From positions 372,001 to 436,000 of the forward strand of contig NZ_FOIB01000005.1 in NCBI RefSeq assembly GCF_900111765.1: DNA of 64,000 bases, written 5' to 3'. Position 1 is the first letter of the stretch; every line of letters begins with the position of its first letter. The notes beneath the pieces were generated by a model, which was not told the DNA's origin, made no database searches, and saw only the letters and a program-made list of their open reading frames with translations. The translations under genes and the position numbers were made by a program. The stretch is from Myxococcus fulvus. Its GTDB lineage: Bacteria; Myxococcota; Myxococcia; Myxococcales; Myxococcaceae. Shown piece after piece: positions 25,712 to 34,279 of this stretch.

Positions 25712-27205
25712 TCACTCCCGATTCAGTGTGACGTCGCGCGACCAGGTGCCGCCGAGCGAACGATAGACCGCGACGCGATGGTTGAGCAGCAGCCGCTGTG
25801 CTTGAAGACTCGCGCGCTCCAGCCCGACCAGGTTCGTCAGGGCGGAGAGCACCGTCAGATAGTCCGAGCGCCCCTGCTCGAAGAGCCGCCTGGCCTCGTC
25901 CAGGAGCTGCTGCCCGAGCAGGACCTGCGCCCGCAGGGCGCGCAGGCTCGTCGCCCCGGTCTCCTCCTGGACCACGGCATCCTGCACCCGTCCGATCGCG
26001 GTGTTCAGCGCGAGCTGGTATTGGACGTGGCGACGGTGGAGCTGGATGGGCAGGCGCTTGTGCTCGGTGAATCGCCTTCCATCGAACAGGGCCCACGTCA
26101 GGTTCACCCCGACGACGGACTGGTGGAGGATCGGCTCCGAGAGACCGACCTTCGCGGCGCCCACGCTGCCCACCAGCTGGATTGTCGGCAGCCAGCTCGC
26201 CCGGTTCGCGTTGATGCGGTGCTCCACCTCGGCGACGCGCAGCTCCTGGAGCCGCATCTCCGGCGTGTTCGCGTTCAGGTCTCCTGGCGTTCCGAGCTTG
26301 GGCGGAGGCGGGAGGTCGGGGAGCTGTCGCTCGAGTGGAACGATGTCGTCCGTTGGGTCGGGGACCCGGCCCAGCAGCGCCTTCAGCTCCGAGTTCAAGA
26401 GCGCGTTGCGGGCGGAGATCAACGGCACCTGCGCTTCGAGGTTCAGCAGCAGCTGCTCCTGCTGCAGCACCGCGAGCCGGGGCGTGAGGTGCTGTTCGAA
26501 CCGCGCTTGAATCAGCCGGAGCAGCTCTTTGTTGTAGTCGATCTGCCGCTGCGTGAGGTCCCGGAGCGCGCGGGCCTCGAGGATGTCGAACCAGAGCTGG
26601 GTGAGCCGCATCGCCATGTCCTGGACGCGGGCCTCGGTGAGCTGCCGCTGCTGCTCGGCGAAGTTCAATCCCGCGCTCCGCTGCGCGGCGAGGTTTCCGA
26701 ACAGGTCGACCTGGTAGGTCAGGCCGACATCGGCGGTGGCGATGGTGTATTTGGCCTGGGTCGCCGGCGCGGGCGGGACGATGGTGACGACATGACTCAG
26801 CCCCGCCGGGTTGAGGATGCCGACCTGGAGCGGGTACCACCAGCCTTGCGGCACGTTGGGGTCGAGCTGGTTCTCGTAGATCAGATCCCGCACGTCGTGC
26901 AGGACCAGGCTGTTGCCGAAGCACTCCCGGATGGCCGCGTCGAGCGCCGGGTCGGCGAACGCCGACCACCAGACCTCGTCCTGGGGGACGTGCTCGGCGG
27001 GCCGCGCGGGCCCGCCCTCCTTCGACGGCCCCGGGCTCGGAACCTCGCCCTCGGGTGCGGTGGACGGTGCGGGCGGCCCGGTGCGCGGCTCGACGGCGGT
27101 CGAGTAGCTGCTCGGCGCCGGAGGCGGTGTGACGACGACGGGACGGACCAGCCCACAACCGGAGCAGGTCGTCGCGAGGAGAACGAGCGTGAGTCGAAGT
27201 CTCAT
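25712..27205 (-). CDS. TolC/NodT-type outer-membrane efflux lipoprotein
   Basis: This 497-residue outer-membrane factor has a lipoprotein signal (Cys17 in TTCSGC) followed by a Pro-rich stretch, then two OEP halves rich in long amphipathic helices: 'QQRQLTEARVQDMAMRLTQL', 'LRDLTQRQIDYNKELLRLIQ', 'HRRHVQYQLALNTAIGRVQD' and 'LEQGRSDYLTVLSALTNL'-like segments. It forms the outer-membrane exit duct of a tripartite exporter with the HlyD protein and the ABC transporters of the same operon. Its ATG overlaps the stop of the second ABC gene (ATGA at 27202-27205). Length and repeats are normal for the family. A dedicated TolC gene inside a microcin-type operon indicates that the product leaves the cell. 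Confidence 0.9.
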   Translation of the reverse strand: MRLRLTLVLLATTCSGCGLVRPVVVTPPPAPSSYSTAVEPRTGPPAPSTAPEGEVPSPGPSKEGGPARPAEHVPQDEVWWSAFADPALDAAIRECFGNSLVLHDVRDLIYENQLDPNVPQGWWYPLQVGILNPAGLSHVVTIVPPAPATQAKYTIATADVGLTYQVDLFGNLAAQRSAGLNFAEQQRQLTEARVQDMAMRLTQLWFDILEARALRDLTQRQIDYNKELLRLIQARFEQHLTPRLAVLQQEQLLLNLEAQVPLISARNALLNSELKALLGRVPDPTDDIVPLERQLPDLPPPPKLGTPGDLNANTPEMRLQELRVAEVEHRINANRASWLPTIQLVGSVGAAKVGLSEPILHQSVVGVNLTWALFDGRRFTEHKRLPIQLHRRHVQYQLALNTAIGRVQDAVVQEETGATSLRALRAQVLLGQQLLDEARRLFEQGRSDYLTVLSALTNLVGLERASLQAQRLLLNHRVAVYRSLGGTWSRDVTLNRE

Positions 27206-29313
27206 GGGTGGCTGACGACCACGAGGGCTTTCGCGTGGTTGAGGACGCAGCGCTGCGCGACCCGCATGGTCTCGGGGTCGAGGGAGGCGAAGCTCTCATC
27301 GAGGATGACCAGCTCCACCCCCTGCAACAGCGTGCGCGCGATGTAGAGCCGGCTCTTCTCGCCGTGCGAGAGCTGCCAGCCGGTCTCGCCGATCATCTCA
27401 TCGAGGCCGGCGGGCATCTTGGCGATCAGCTCGTCCAGCCCCAGCTCCTTGCACAGCGCGGCGGCCTTGGCCCGCAGCTCGGGCGAGGTCGGCCACTCGC
27501 GCCCGAGCAGCAGATTGTACGCGAAGCTGCCGGACAGGACGTGGTTCTCGTGGAACTGCGGCGCGGCGGTGATGCGCTTGCGCCAGCCCGAGGAGCCGAA
27601 CGTCGCGCGATCCAGCGCGTGCAGCAGCATCACCCCGCCCTGCGGCGACCTCAGGCCCGTGAGCAGCGACACCAGCGTCGACTTGCCACCACCCGATGGG
27701 CCCTCCAGCAGGATGCGGTCGTCCCGCGCGATCTGGAACGAGCAGTTCTCGAGCACCGGCCGGGTGCGCGCGTCGTGCCGGAAGGTCAGGCCCCGCGCCT
27801 CGATGAGGGTCCCGCTGTCGGCGTCGGTGGGCTTGCCGCCCTCCAGTTCGAGCGGGACCTTCGATTCGAGCTCCGGGCGGCCCACCGCGAGCAACAGGTC
27901 GCGGATCTGCTCGAACGACACCGCCGCCTGGGAGACCTGCTGGAAGTAGACGGCGACCTCGTCGAAGGCCCGCAGCGCGAGCAGGATGCCGCCCACGGAC
28001 ACCGCCAGCGCGCTGGCATTGGCCGTACCGGTGCTGAACGCCGGCAGCAAGGTCAACAGCGCGAGCACCAACCAGCCGTCGCGCAGCAGCGCGGTCAGTT
28101 GCATGGTCCGGCGGTCCATGACCTTCGAGACCTCGGAGTAGGAGCTCAAGCGGACGTCTTCGCCATCATGCCAGCGCTCCAGGGGGAGCTGAGCCAGCCG
28201 CGTTCGATGGCCGAGCATGCGCTCGAGCAGGTCGTGGGTGATTTCGACGCGCGAGCTCGACCACGCCCGCTGGACGCCATAGTGCCGGCGCGCGAGGACG
28301 AACGCGACCACGACCCACAGGACGAGCACCACCGTCTGGGGCCACCCTCCCGCCCCGAGCACCAGGATGACGCCCGCCATGACCAGGTCGACGAGCGACA
28401 ACACCGCGAGCAGGGCGCCGCCGACCGCGAGCTGCTCGACGACCTCAGCCTCGGCGACGCGGCCGAAGTGGCGGCCGATGCCGTCGAGCCGCACCTCGTC
28501 GGGGGTCAGCTTGAGGGTTCCCGCCAGGAGCTGCTGCTTGAGCAGCGTTCCGAGCCGGATCGAGAACACGCCCTGCCACCACACCTCGAGCATGCGCAGC
28601 GGAATCGCGCAGGCGATGACGGCGATCCACCCCAGGAACCAGCCGGTCTCGAGGCGGGCCTGGAGCGCGGCGCGACCGAGCAGCCAGAACGAGCCGGCCA
28701 GCACCAGCGAGAGCAGCGTGTGGCTCACGAGGATGCCGGCGACGAGCGACGGGATGTCGCCGAGCAGCGTCCGCCGGCTCGCGGTGCGCCGGGGGCGCAT
28801 GATCCACCCGGTGCGAAGCTGCGCCTGACCGAGCCGCTGCAGCAGCATCTTCGAGCGGGCGTGCTCGCGCGCGCGGGGCGACATCTCCACGCCGGCGAGC
28901 AGCTGGTCCACCTCGGCGACGGTGGCCTCCTGCTCTTCGCGCAGGAGCGCGAGCGCGCTCTTCTTCGGAACCAGGACCGCCGTGGCGTCGCGCGCGAGCA
29001 GGCGCAGCTTCCCGCGCCGCGTCCCCAGCAGCACCAGATAGGACGGGACGCCGTCTCGCCGGACCTGGAGGATGCAGGGCGCGGCGCGGTCCAGGACGTC
29101 GGGCAGCTCGTGGTAGAGCGGCGTGATCGGCTCCAGCTCCACGCCGAGTCGATCTCCGAGCGCGAACATCCAGACCCGGCTCGGCTCGACGGCCGCCGCG
29201 GGTGGAGAGATCTCGCCCCCGGCCCGGCCATAGCCTTGCCGCTGCGCCAGTTGCTCCAGCGCGTCGGGCAGTCGCTCGACCGGCCACAACAGGTCGGAGT
29301 GAGGGCGCGTCAT
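27202..29313 (-). CDS. NHLM-type second ABC transporter (permease/ATPase)
   Basis: This is a 703-residue half-transporter. The start is the ATG at 29313, overlapping the preceding stop as ATGA; the open frame upstream is inside that gene. Residues 1-150 form a degenerate peptidase-like or docking domain ('SYLVLLGTRRGKLRLLAR') without a catalytic Cys. A membrane domain follows (~180-460), with at least five hydrophobic spans such as 'SHTLLSLVLAGSFWLLGRA'. The ATPase has Walker A GPSGGGKST (~534), a signature line LSHGEKSR and Walker B ELVILDESFASLD (~660). The order HlyD, peptidase-ABC, non-peptidase ABC matches the NHLM bacteriocin exporter triplet (TIGR03794/03796/03797 as known families). 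It probably pairs with the C39 ABC protein as a heterodimer. Confidence 0.88.
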   Translation of the reverse strand: MTRPHSDLLWPVERLPDALEQLAQRQGYGRAGGEISPPAAAVEPSRVWMFALGDRLGVELEPITPLYHELPDVLDRAAPCILQVRRDGVPSYLVLLGTRRGKLRLLARDATAVLVPKKSALALLREEQEATVAEVDQLLAGVEMSPRAREHARSKMLLQRLGQAQLRTGWIMRPRRTASRRTLLGDIPSLVAGILVSHTLLSLVLAGSFWLLGRAALQARLETGWFLGWIAVIACAIPLRMLEVWWQGVFSIRLGTLLKQQLLAGTLKLTPDEVRLDGIGRHFGRVAEAEVVEQLAVGGALLAVLSLVDLVMAGVILVLGAGGWPQTVVLVLWVVVAFVLARRHYGVQRAWSSSRVEITHDLLERMLGHRTRLAQLPLERWHDGEDVRLSSYSEVSKVMDRRTMQLTALLRDGWLVLALLTLLPAFSTGTANASALAVSVGGILLALRAFDEVAVYFQQVSQAAVSFEQIRDLLLAVGRPELESKVPLELEGGKPTDADSGTLIEARGLTFRHDARTRPVLENCSFQIARDDRILLEGPSGGGKSTLVSLLTGLRSPQGGVMLLHALDRATFGSSGWRKRITAAPQFHENHVLSGSFAYNLLLGREWPTSPELRAKAAALCKELGLDELIAKMPAGLDEMIGETGWQLSHGEKSRLYIARTLLQGVELVILDESFASLDPETMRVAQRCVLNHAKALVVVSHP

Positions 29314-32039
29314 CCCACCACCTTCAACCCGCCCGCGGCGGGCTCCGCGGCCGGCTTCTCCACGGGCTTCGGCGCCGGCTTCTCCACCAGCTGGCCTCCC
29401 GACAGCCACCAATGGCGCCAGTTCCCTCCGCCCCAGAGCAGCGTGCGATTCTCCTGGTCGGCGCGAAGGAGCACGGAGTACCGCGACTCCTTGTTCGCGA
29501 GCAGCTCCTTCGGCGACCCGTTCTCGAGGATCCGACCGTTCTCGACCACGAGCACGCGATCGAACTCCTGGGTGTGCTCGACATCGTGGGTGACACAGAG
29601 GAGCGTGATGTCCGCCCAGAGCCGCCGGGACTCGGCGAGCAGCCGCGCGCGCCGGTCGCGATCCAGCCCGCGAAAGGGCTCGTCGAGGATGGCCAGACGC
29701 ACGCCGGAGCGCAGCATCGCGCGCGCCAGACGCACGCGCTGCCCCTGGCCGCCCGAGACCAGCCCTCCGCCCTCGCCCAGCGACGTCTGCAGCCCGTCTG
29801 GCAGCGCCTCGAGGATGTCGAGCATCTCGGCGCCCTTGAGCGCCCCCGACAGTGCCCAGCCGTGCGAGCCGTCGTTGCCGTACCGGAGGTTGTCGAGGAG
29901 GCTCTGGTTCCAGAGGCTGATCGCCGGGTCCACCCAGGCCGAGGTGCGCCGCAGCCGCTCGATGGCGGCCTGGTCGAGCACCTGCCCGTCGACCCGGATC
30001 TCACCGCGCGCCGGCCGGAGCCAGCCGAGCAGCAGGCCGACCAGCGTCGACTTGCCTGCTCCAGAGACACCGACCACGGCCACGTGCTCGCCAGGGGCGA
30101 TGTTCAAGGACACCTTGTCGAGGATGGTGTGACCGCCGCCCTTCACGCGGACCTTCTCCATCACGATCGACACGCCGCTCGCGGCGGCCGCGGGCGCGAC
30201 AGGCGCCTGCACCGGCGTCTCCGGGCGGGCCTGCGGCTCCTTGATGTCGCCGATGACGTCGAGGAGCCGGCGGACCCGGTTCATCGCATTCGGGAACGCG
30301 CGGCTCAGCACCATCAGCCGCTGGCCGAGGATGGGGAAGCGCAGCGCCCAATAGACGACCAACAACACCAGCGAAGCCCGGCTCGTGCCCGCGAGGTACG
30401 AATAGACGAGCAGCATGACGAGGCCGTAGCTCACCAGCATCAGCACGCCCTCGAACCCGACCGACAGCGTCTGGAGCCAGTAGCGCGCCTGGGTCCAGCT
30501 GACGAGCAAGGTCTCCTGCGCGCGGCGCAGCGACCGCTCGGCGCCGTGGATCCGGATGGGCGTGAGCCCGACGAGCGCGTTCAGGGTGAAGCCGCTGAGC
30601 GCGCCCGAGTGCATCTGCACACGCAGGTCGGGCTCGAAGAGCAGCTTCTGCGCGACCAGGGGCACCAGCAGCGTGACCGCCGCGAGCGCGAGCACGGTGA
30701 GCCAGGCGTAGGGCGCGGCCCAGATGAGCGCGACGGTGATGCTCGCGACCTCGAGCGACAGGATCAACGCCTGCGAGAGCAGGAGCGGCAGCGACCGCAT
30801 CGCCTGGATGTTGTGCGTGCGAGACGCCATGTCGGAGGCGAGCCGGCTCTGGAAATAGCGGTCCTCCATCTCCGGGAGCTTCTCGAAGTACGCCTTGCGC
30901 AGCCGCACCTCGAGCCGGCGGCCGATGCCGAGCAACCCCAAGGAGATGGGGATCTGGATGAGCATGAAGCAGAGCGCGACGCCCGCGAGGACGGCCATGC
31001 CCGTCGCGCGCTGCGCGAACGTGCCCAGGTCGCGCCCCAGGTCGAGCACGCCCCGGAGCATCAGCGCTTGCAGGATCCTCCCGAAGGTGGCGAACACCAG
31101 CCCCACCGCGATGAGGCCCGGGACGACCCACGAATCCTCGCCTCGCAGGCGGAGCAGCGTTCGCGCCGGGCTCACCTGCTTGGCGACCAGCTCCGTCGCC
31201 AGGTCGCTGGCGAGCACGGCCCTCGGCGCGTCTTCGCCTTCGCGCGGAGCCTCGCGCCAACCGCGAATCCGCATCAGCACCGCGCCGGTCATCGACAGCT
31301 CGCCGTCCACCTCCGGGTTGGGGCGAGCGGACCAATAGACCGCGGGGATGGGCACATCGCCGGAGGCATCCTTCGCCATCATGGATTGCAGCAGACCCGC
31401 CGCCGTCCGGCCTCGTCGGACGGCGCCCGCGCGAATCATCGCTTCGGACGCCCGGCACGCGGCGTCGAGCCTGGCGATCGACAGATACCCGGGGTCCTCG
31501 AGCGCCCGGGCCACGAGCGCCCGCGCATCCGTCGCCCCCAGGTCCAGCAGGCGGCGCTCGAACGTGGCGACCGCCTCCTCGGACCCGGCCCATTCGCGCC
31601 AGCCGGCCTCCGGAACGGACGTGGTGTGCTGGTACAGGTGGCTCAGCAGCGTCGAAATCCGGGTCCAGTGACGGCCCGCCGCCGGGTCCATGACCTGGAT
31701 GAACGGACCGACGCGATTCCACAGCACCACGAAGTGCGGCCGTCCTCCCGCGCTGAGCGTGACGATGATGGCGGGAAGCGCCTTGGCCTCGGGCACCACC
31801 ACGTGGTCGAGCGGAAGCATCACCTGCTCGGAGTCGAGCCCGAGCTGGTTCGCGACTTCATCCAGGGTGACGATCGAAGTGCCGTCGACGTCCGTCTGAC
31901 ACACTTCACGGAGGACGCGATAGTTGAGCTCGGCGCCCATCCCCGCGAACAGGCTCTTGAGTGATGCGGGGCCGCAATCCGTCGCCGAGATCTGGATCAC
32001 CTCGGGGATGATTGAGCTCCGCCGCCTGGGAGGAGTCAT
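29310..32039 (-). CDS. C39-peptidase ABC transporter (NHLM/bacteriocin type)
   Basis: This 909-residue fusion cleaves Gly-Gly leaders and exports the product. The C39 domain at residues 1-140 has an intact catalytic set: Gln16, Cys22 in TDCGPAS, His102 in RPHFVVLW, Asp118 in MDPAAG. A ~150-residue linker, a six-span membrane domain (~300-590) and an ATPase follow, the last with Walker A VSGAGKST, signature VSGGQGQR and Walker B LAILDEPFRGLD. The last ~50 residues are a Pro/Ala/Lys tail not required by the family. It is the second gene of the operon, two bases after hlyD and overlapping the next ABC gene. Because the peptidase is intact, the operon must have a Gly-Gly precursor somewhere; none of usual size is nearby. 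Confidence 0.92.
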   Translation of the reverse strand: MTPPRRRSSIIPEVIQISATDCGPASLKSLFAGMGAELNYRVLREVCQTDVDGTSIVTLDEVANQLGLDSEQVMLPLDHVVVPEAKALPAIIVTLSAGGRPHFVVLWNRVGPFIQVMDPAAGRHWTRISTLLSHLYQHTTSVPEAGWREWAGSEEAVATFERRLLDLGATDARALVARALEDPGYLSIARLDAACRASEAMIRAGAVRRGRTAAGLLQSMMAKDASGDVPIPAVYWSARPNPEVDGELSMTGAVLMRIRGWREAPREGEDAPRAVLASDLATELVAKQVSPARTLLRLRGEDSWVVPGLIAVGLVFATFGRILQALMLRGVLDLGRDLGTFAQRATGMAVLAGVALCFMLIQIPISLGLLGIGRRLEVRLRKAYFEKLPEMEDRYFQSRLASDMASRTHNIQAMRSLPLLLSQALILSLEVASITVALIWAAPYAWLTVLALAAVTLLVPLVAQKLLFEPDLRVQMHSGALSGFTLNALVGLTPIRIHGAERSLRRAQETLLVSWTQARYWLQTLSVGFEGVLMLVSYGLVMLLVYSYLAGTSRASLVLLVVYWALRFPILGQRLMVLSRAFPNAMNRVRRLLDVIGDIKEPQARPETPVQAPVAPAAAASGVSIVMEKVRVKGGGHTILDKVSLNIAPGEHVAVVGVSGAGKSTLVGLLLGWLRPARGEIRVDGQVLDQAAIERLRRTSAWVDPAISLWNQSLLDNLRYGNDGSHGWALSGALKGAEMLDILEALPDGLQTSLGEGGGLVSGGQGQRVRLARAMLRSGVRLAILDEPFRGLDRDRRARLLAESRRLWADITLLCVTHDVEHTQEFDRVLVVENGRILENGSPKELLANKESRYSVLLRADQENRTLLWGGGNWRHWWLSGGQLVEKPAPKPVEKPAAEPAAGGLKVVG

Positions 32040-32041
32040 GG

Positions 32042-33259
32042 TCAGCGGGCCTCGGCTTCGGGCCTGAACACAGTCACAGGCGGTTCATCAGGCTGCGGGT
32101 TCCATTCGCCGACCGACCGCATCAGCAGCGCGACAGGCGACGCCTGCGCGACCTCGACCTCCACCGTCAGGGTCATGCCGTGGCGAAGCTGGATGCGGGG
32201 GTCCTCCGGCGGCGCGAACTTGAGCTCGACGCGCACCGTACCAGGAATGGCCTCGGGCGTGGCCGTCTGACCGGGCTCGGTCCCGACGGCCGTCACCCTG
32301 GCGGGGACCGTCCCGTAGATGGTCATCGGGTAGCCGTCGAGCTTGAGGCGCGCCGTTTGACCGGGCTGAATCAATCCGACGACCTCCTTCGGGAATCGGG
32401 CGCGCACCCGCACCTCGGCATCGCTCGCGACGATGGTGCCGACCCGCTGCCCGTCGGCGATGAACGCCCCCGAGCCGAGCTCCGCCACGTCGACCAGGTG
32501 GCCCGTGGCCGGCGCCCGATAGAGCTTCCGGTCAATCTGGTACTCGAGGCGGTCGATGGCGCCCTGGAGCTCCCGGATGCGCCCCTCGGCGCCCAGCGCC
32601 TCGCGCTCGAGCTCCAGCAGCTGCGCGGCGAGGGCTTGACGGCGCACGTTCTGCTCGCGCCGCAGTCGGGTGAGCGCCAGGCTCTGCGCCGTCTTCGCGG
32701 AGCGGAGCGCGTCGACATCGGTCGTGCGCTCGAGCTTCTCCATCTCCGAGACCGCGCCCGTCGGGCTCTTGAGGGCCAGCTCCGCGCGCTCCACCGCGAG
32801 CCGATGCCTGGGCGCCAGCTCCTGCTCCCGCTCCAATGCCTCCTTGATGGCGACCTCGTCCACCCCCGCCGTCAAAGCCGCCTCGTCTCGCTTGTTGGTG
32901 ATCTGCTGGCGGATGATGGCGAGTTCCTTCTCGGTCGCGGCGAGGGTCGCCTGGCTCCGCTCGAGTTCGAGGCGCTCGGCCCGTGCGTCGAACTCGATGA
33001 GCAGGTCGCCTTCCTTGACCGTCTGGTCGAGCTTGAGCAACGAGCGCACGACCTTGCCCGCACTGGGCGGCTCGATGCGATGGACGGCGTTGTGTGGCTC
33101 GATCCGGGCCTGTGAGCTGGCCTTGACGAGCGGCACCTTGGCGAACAGTGACCACGCGACGAGCCCGCCGGCACACAACACCATCAGAGCGACGAACACG
33201 AGGCGCGTGTCCGACTCGTAGTTCAGGGAACGAAGGGTCCGCTCGAAGGGATATGCCAT
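32042..33259 (-). CDS. HlyD-family membrane fusion protein, first gene of exporter operon
   Basis: This 405-residue periplasmic adaptor has a single membrane anchor at ~21-42 ('LVFVALMVLCAGGLVAWSLFA'). The lipoyl half-motif 'GKVVRSLLKLDQTVKEGDLLIEFD' follows, then a long coiled coil (~95-230) and the second lipoyl/beta-barrel part 'APATGHLVDVAELGSGAFIADGQRV' and 'VGLIQPGQTARLKLDGYPM'. This order matches the NHLM-type secretion protein. It bridges the two ABC transporters to the TolC-like lipoprotein of the same operon. The ATG at 33259 has GAGG about seven bases upstream, and a TTGACA hexamer on the minus strand lies 37-42 bases above it (33296-33301), consistent with this being the first gene of the transcript. 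Confidence 0.9.
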   Translation of the reverse strand: MAYPFERTLRSLNYESDTRLVFVALMVLCAGGLVAWSLFAKVPLVKASSQARIEPHNAVHRIEPPSAGKVVRSLLKLDQTVKEGDLLIEFDARAERLELERSQATLAATEKELAIIRQQITNKRDEAALTAGVDEVAIKEALEREQELAPRHRLAVERAELALKSPTGAVSEMEKLERTTDVDALRSAKTAQSLALTRLRREQNVRRQALAAQLLELEREALGAEGRIRELQGAIDRLEYQIDRKLYRAPATGHLVDVAELGSGAFIADGQRVGTIVASDAEVRVRARFPKEVVGLIQPGQTARLKLDGYPMTIYGTVPARVTAVGTEPGQTATPEAIPGTVRVELKFAPPEDPRIQLRHGMTLTVEVEVAQASPVALLMRSVGEWNPQPDEPPVTVFRPEAEAR

Positions 33260-33295
33260 GGTCCTCGAACCAAAGTCGCCTTAATGGTCGCGCCG

Positions 33296-33301
33296 TGTCA
33301 A
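33296..33301 (-). promoter_or_regulatory. TTGACA hexamer, possible -35 of the exporter operon
   Basis: A perfect minus-strand TTGACA lies 37-42 bases upstream of the hlyD start codon. No matching -10 is obvious at 16-18 bases, so the promoter is tentative. Confidence 0.3.
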
Positions 33302-33386
33302 CACCTCGGCGCAGCTGGATGATGCCCTCTCCCTCTGACTGAATACAGGCACCTCGATGCGACACGGGCGCTCGTTCACATCGCCG

Positions 33387-33423
33387 CAATGCGTCGCACA
33401 TTGATCGCTTGTTCGATTTGACA
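33387..33423 (+). promoter_or_regulatory. Operator-like palindrome and -35 hexamer before the 14-codon ORF
   Basis: CAATGCGTCGCACATTG (33387-33403) is an interrupted palindrome with five paired outer bases and a further inner pair. Fourteen bases later comes a perfect plus-strand TTGACA (33418-33423), 46 bases before the ATG of the 14-codon ORF. A -10 at standard spacing is poor (TACACT occurs 12 bases downstream). Together with the minus-strand TTGACA this region looks like a regulated divergent promoter. Confidence 0.4.
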
Positions 33424-33468
33424 TCCAGACACGATTACACTTAGCGTTCGTCTTGAAAGGAGGCACAC

Positions 33469-33513
33469 ATGAAGATCAAGATCCACGTCCGCGGCGGCCC
33501 CAAGGCTCGCTAA
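33469..33513 (+). CDS. 14-codon peptide gene, candidate minimal precursor of the C39 exporter
   Basis: The ORF encodes MKIKIHVRGGPKAR and ends in TAA. Three sequence facts support translation. AAAGGAGG at 33456-33463, a near-perfect anti-SD match, stands five bases before the ATG. A 14-bp intrinsic terminator at 33575-33616 follows. A TTGACA lies upstream. The transcript would be under 200 bases and carry nothing else. Residues 9-10 are Gly-Gly, the site class cut by C39 peptidases, and the gene is divergent to a C39 ABC exporter operon that has no other precursor. Cleavage there would leave only PKAR. It may be a tiny RiPP or signal precursor, or a regulatory micro-ORF. The high Lys/Arg/His content is notable. 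Function is inference. Confidence 0.6.
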   Translation: MKIKIHVRGGPKAR

Positions 33514-33574
33514 GTAGTGAGTTGTCTTGACGCCGGATGTCTCGGCGGGTCGTACCTCATTTCAAGATCGTCCG

Positions 33575-33616
33575 AGAGGGGTTGATGGGGATTATTCCAT
33601 CAGCCCCTCTTTTTTT
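33575..33616 (+). terminator. Strong intrinsic terminator after the 14-codon ORF
   Basis: A 14-bp stem (33575-33588 with 33597-33610, one G-U pair), an eight-base loop and seven consecutive T make a textbook Rho-independent terminator 61 bases past the TAA. Such clear terminators are uncommon in this GC-rich window, so it marks a discrete short transcription unit. Confidence 0.85.
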
Positions 33617-34005
33617 ATTTCTGGCGACGTCTTCAAGCCGGGCGATACCTCAATCCCAACCTTGCGCGTCGGGCGGGCTTGCCCGCCATGTTTCTCTGTT
33701 CCACTGTGTGTCGCACCAGCATTGATGAGCAAATCGGCCTGATTGAGCTGGTTTCGCCCCCACTTCTGGCGTGTAGAGGCGGGGGCGCGGTGCAGAGGCC
33801 TACCCGAGAAGTACAGCCACCCCTCCGAAGCGATGCTCCGGGGCGTTCTCGAGGCACCTTGACGCCCTCGTAGAACTTCTTCGCTGTCACCGGAACCACG
33901 CATCCGTCAGAGCCGAAGCCCCGAGCCTGGAGTCTCAGGGTCGCGCCCAGGGCCTGCGCGTCCACGGACGGGTCCTGGAGCGGGCCCGGCATACCGGTCT
34001 CACGT
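33592..34005 (-). pseudogene. Possible decayed coding sequence, minus strand
   Basis: Two protein-like stretches occur in different minus-strand frames. 'DPSVDAQALGATLRLQARGF' continues into 'CVVPVTAKKFYEGVKV' (about 33985-33850). Further on, 'LNQADLLINAGATHSGTEK' runs into a tail ending at the TAA at 33592. Neither is a full gene, and a frameshift or rearrangement would be needed to join them. Family not recognised. The stop lies inside the terminator stem, and the whole may be chance. Confidence 0.25.
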
Positions 34006-34123
34006 TCTCTCGGAGCCCAGCCGTCATGACCTGAGACCCGGAGCGAAGGAGGCCCTCCGCCATGAGCCCGGACCGCCAGTCCGCCCGGGGCCGTCCCTTC
34101 CGAGCCGCCCTGCGTCGAAGTCC
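34006..34123. other. Intergenic sequence before the tRNA promoter
   Basis: I see no gene or structured element in this stretch. It separates the possibly decayed sequence from the tRNA promoter. Confidence 0.4.
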
Positions 34124-34152
34124 TTGCGGCGACGTCCTTGTCCCGCTATACG
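34124..34152 (+). promoter_or_regulatory. Promoter of the tRNA gene
   Basis: TTGCGG (34124-34129), a 17-base spacer and TATACG (34147-34152) form a housekeeping-type promoter 13 bases before the tRNA. The match is 3/6 and 4/6, with ideal spacing and position. Confidence 0.6.
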
Positions 34153-34165
34153 GGCGTCACTTTGT

Positions 34166-34239
34166 GGCCAGGTAGCTCACCTGGTTAGAGCGGCGGTCTC
34201 ATAATCCGCAGGTAGTCGGTTCAAGTCCGACCCTGGCCA
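34166..34239 (+). tRNA. tRNA with CAU anticodon (Met, possibly Ile2)
   Basis: The cloverleaf is complete: acceptor GGCCAGG with CCTGGCC, D arm GCTC/GAGC, anticodon arm GCGGT-CTCATAA-TCCGC with a T-T at the last pair, a five-base variable loop and T arm GTCGG-TTCAAGT-CCGAC. The discriminator is A and CCA is not encoded. The anticodon is CAT. The sequence resembles elongator tRNA-Met; a lysidine-modified tRNA-Ile2 has the same anticodon and is not excluded by eye. It is flanked by two peptide-biosynthesis loci. Confidence 0.93.
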
Positions 34240-34242
34240 CTG

Positions 34243-34279
34243 CCCCGGAGTCACTTTCCCAAGTGATTCCGGGGTTTTT
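34243..34279 (+). terminator. Intrinsic terminator of the tRNA gene
   Basis: A 14-bp stem (34243-34256 with 34261-34274, one G-U pair), a four-base loop and TTTTT start four bases after the tRNA. It is a clear Rho-independent terminator. Confidence 0.88.

Noticed and set aside
23987-27346. Long open frame on the plus strand, over 1,100 codons
   Set aside because: It is antisense to the 582-residue and TolC-like genes, whose domains and ATGA overlaps are clear; GC-rich codon bias creates such mirror frames.
33514-33574. Riboswitch or attenuator after the 14-codon ORF
   Set aside because: The terminator ends a transcript that has no downstream gene on the same strand before the tRNA promoter, so there is nothing to regulate.
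34166-34239. Initiator tRNA-fMet
   Set aside because: The first acceptor pair is normal (G-C) and the anticodon stem lacks the three G-C pairs next to the loop, so it is elongator Met or Ile2.
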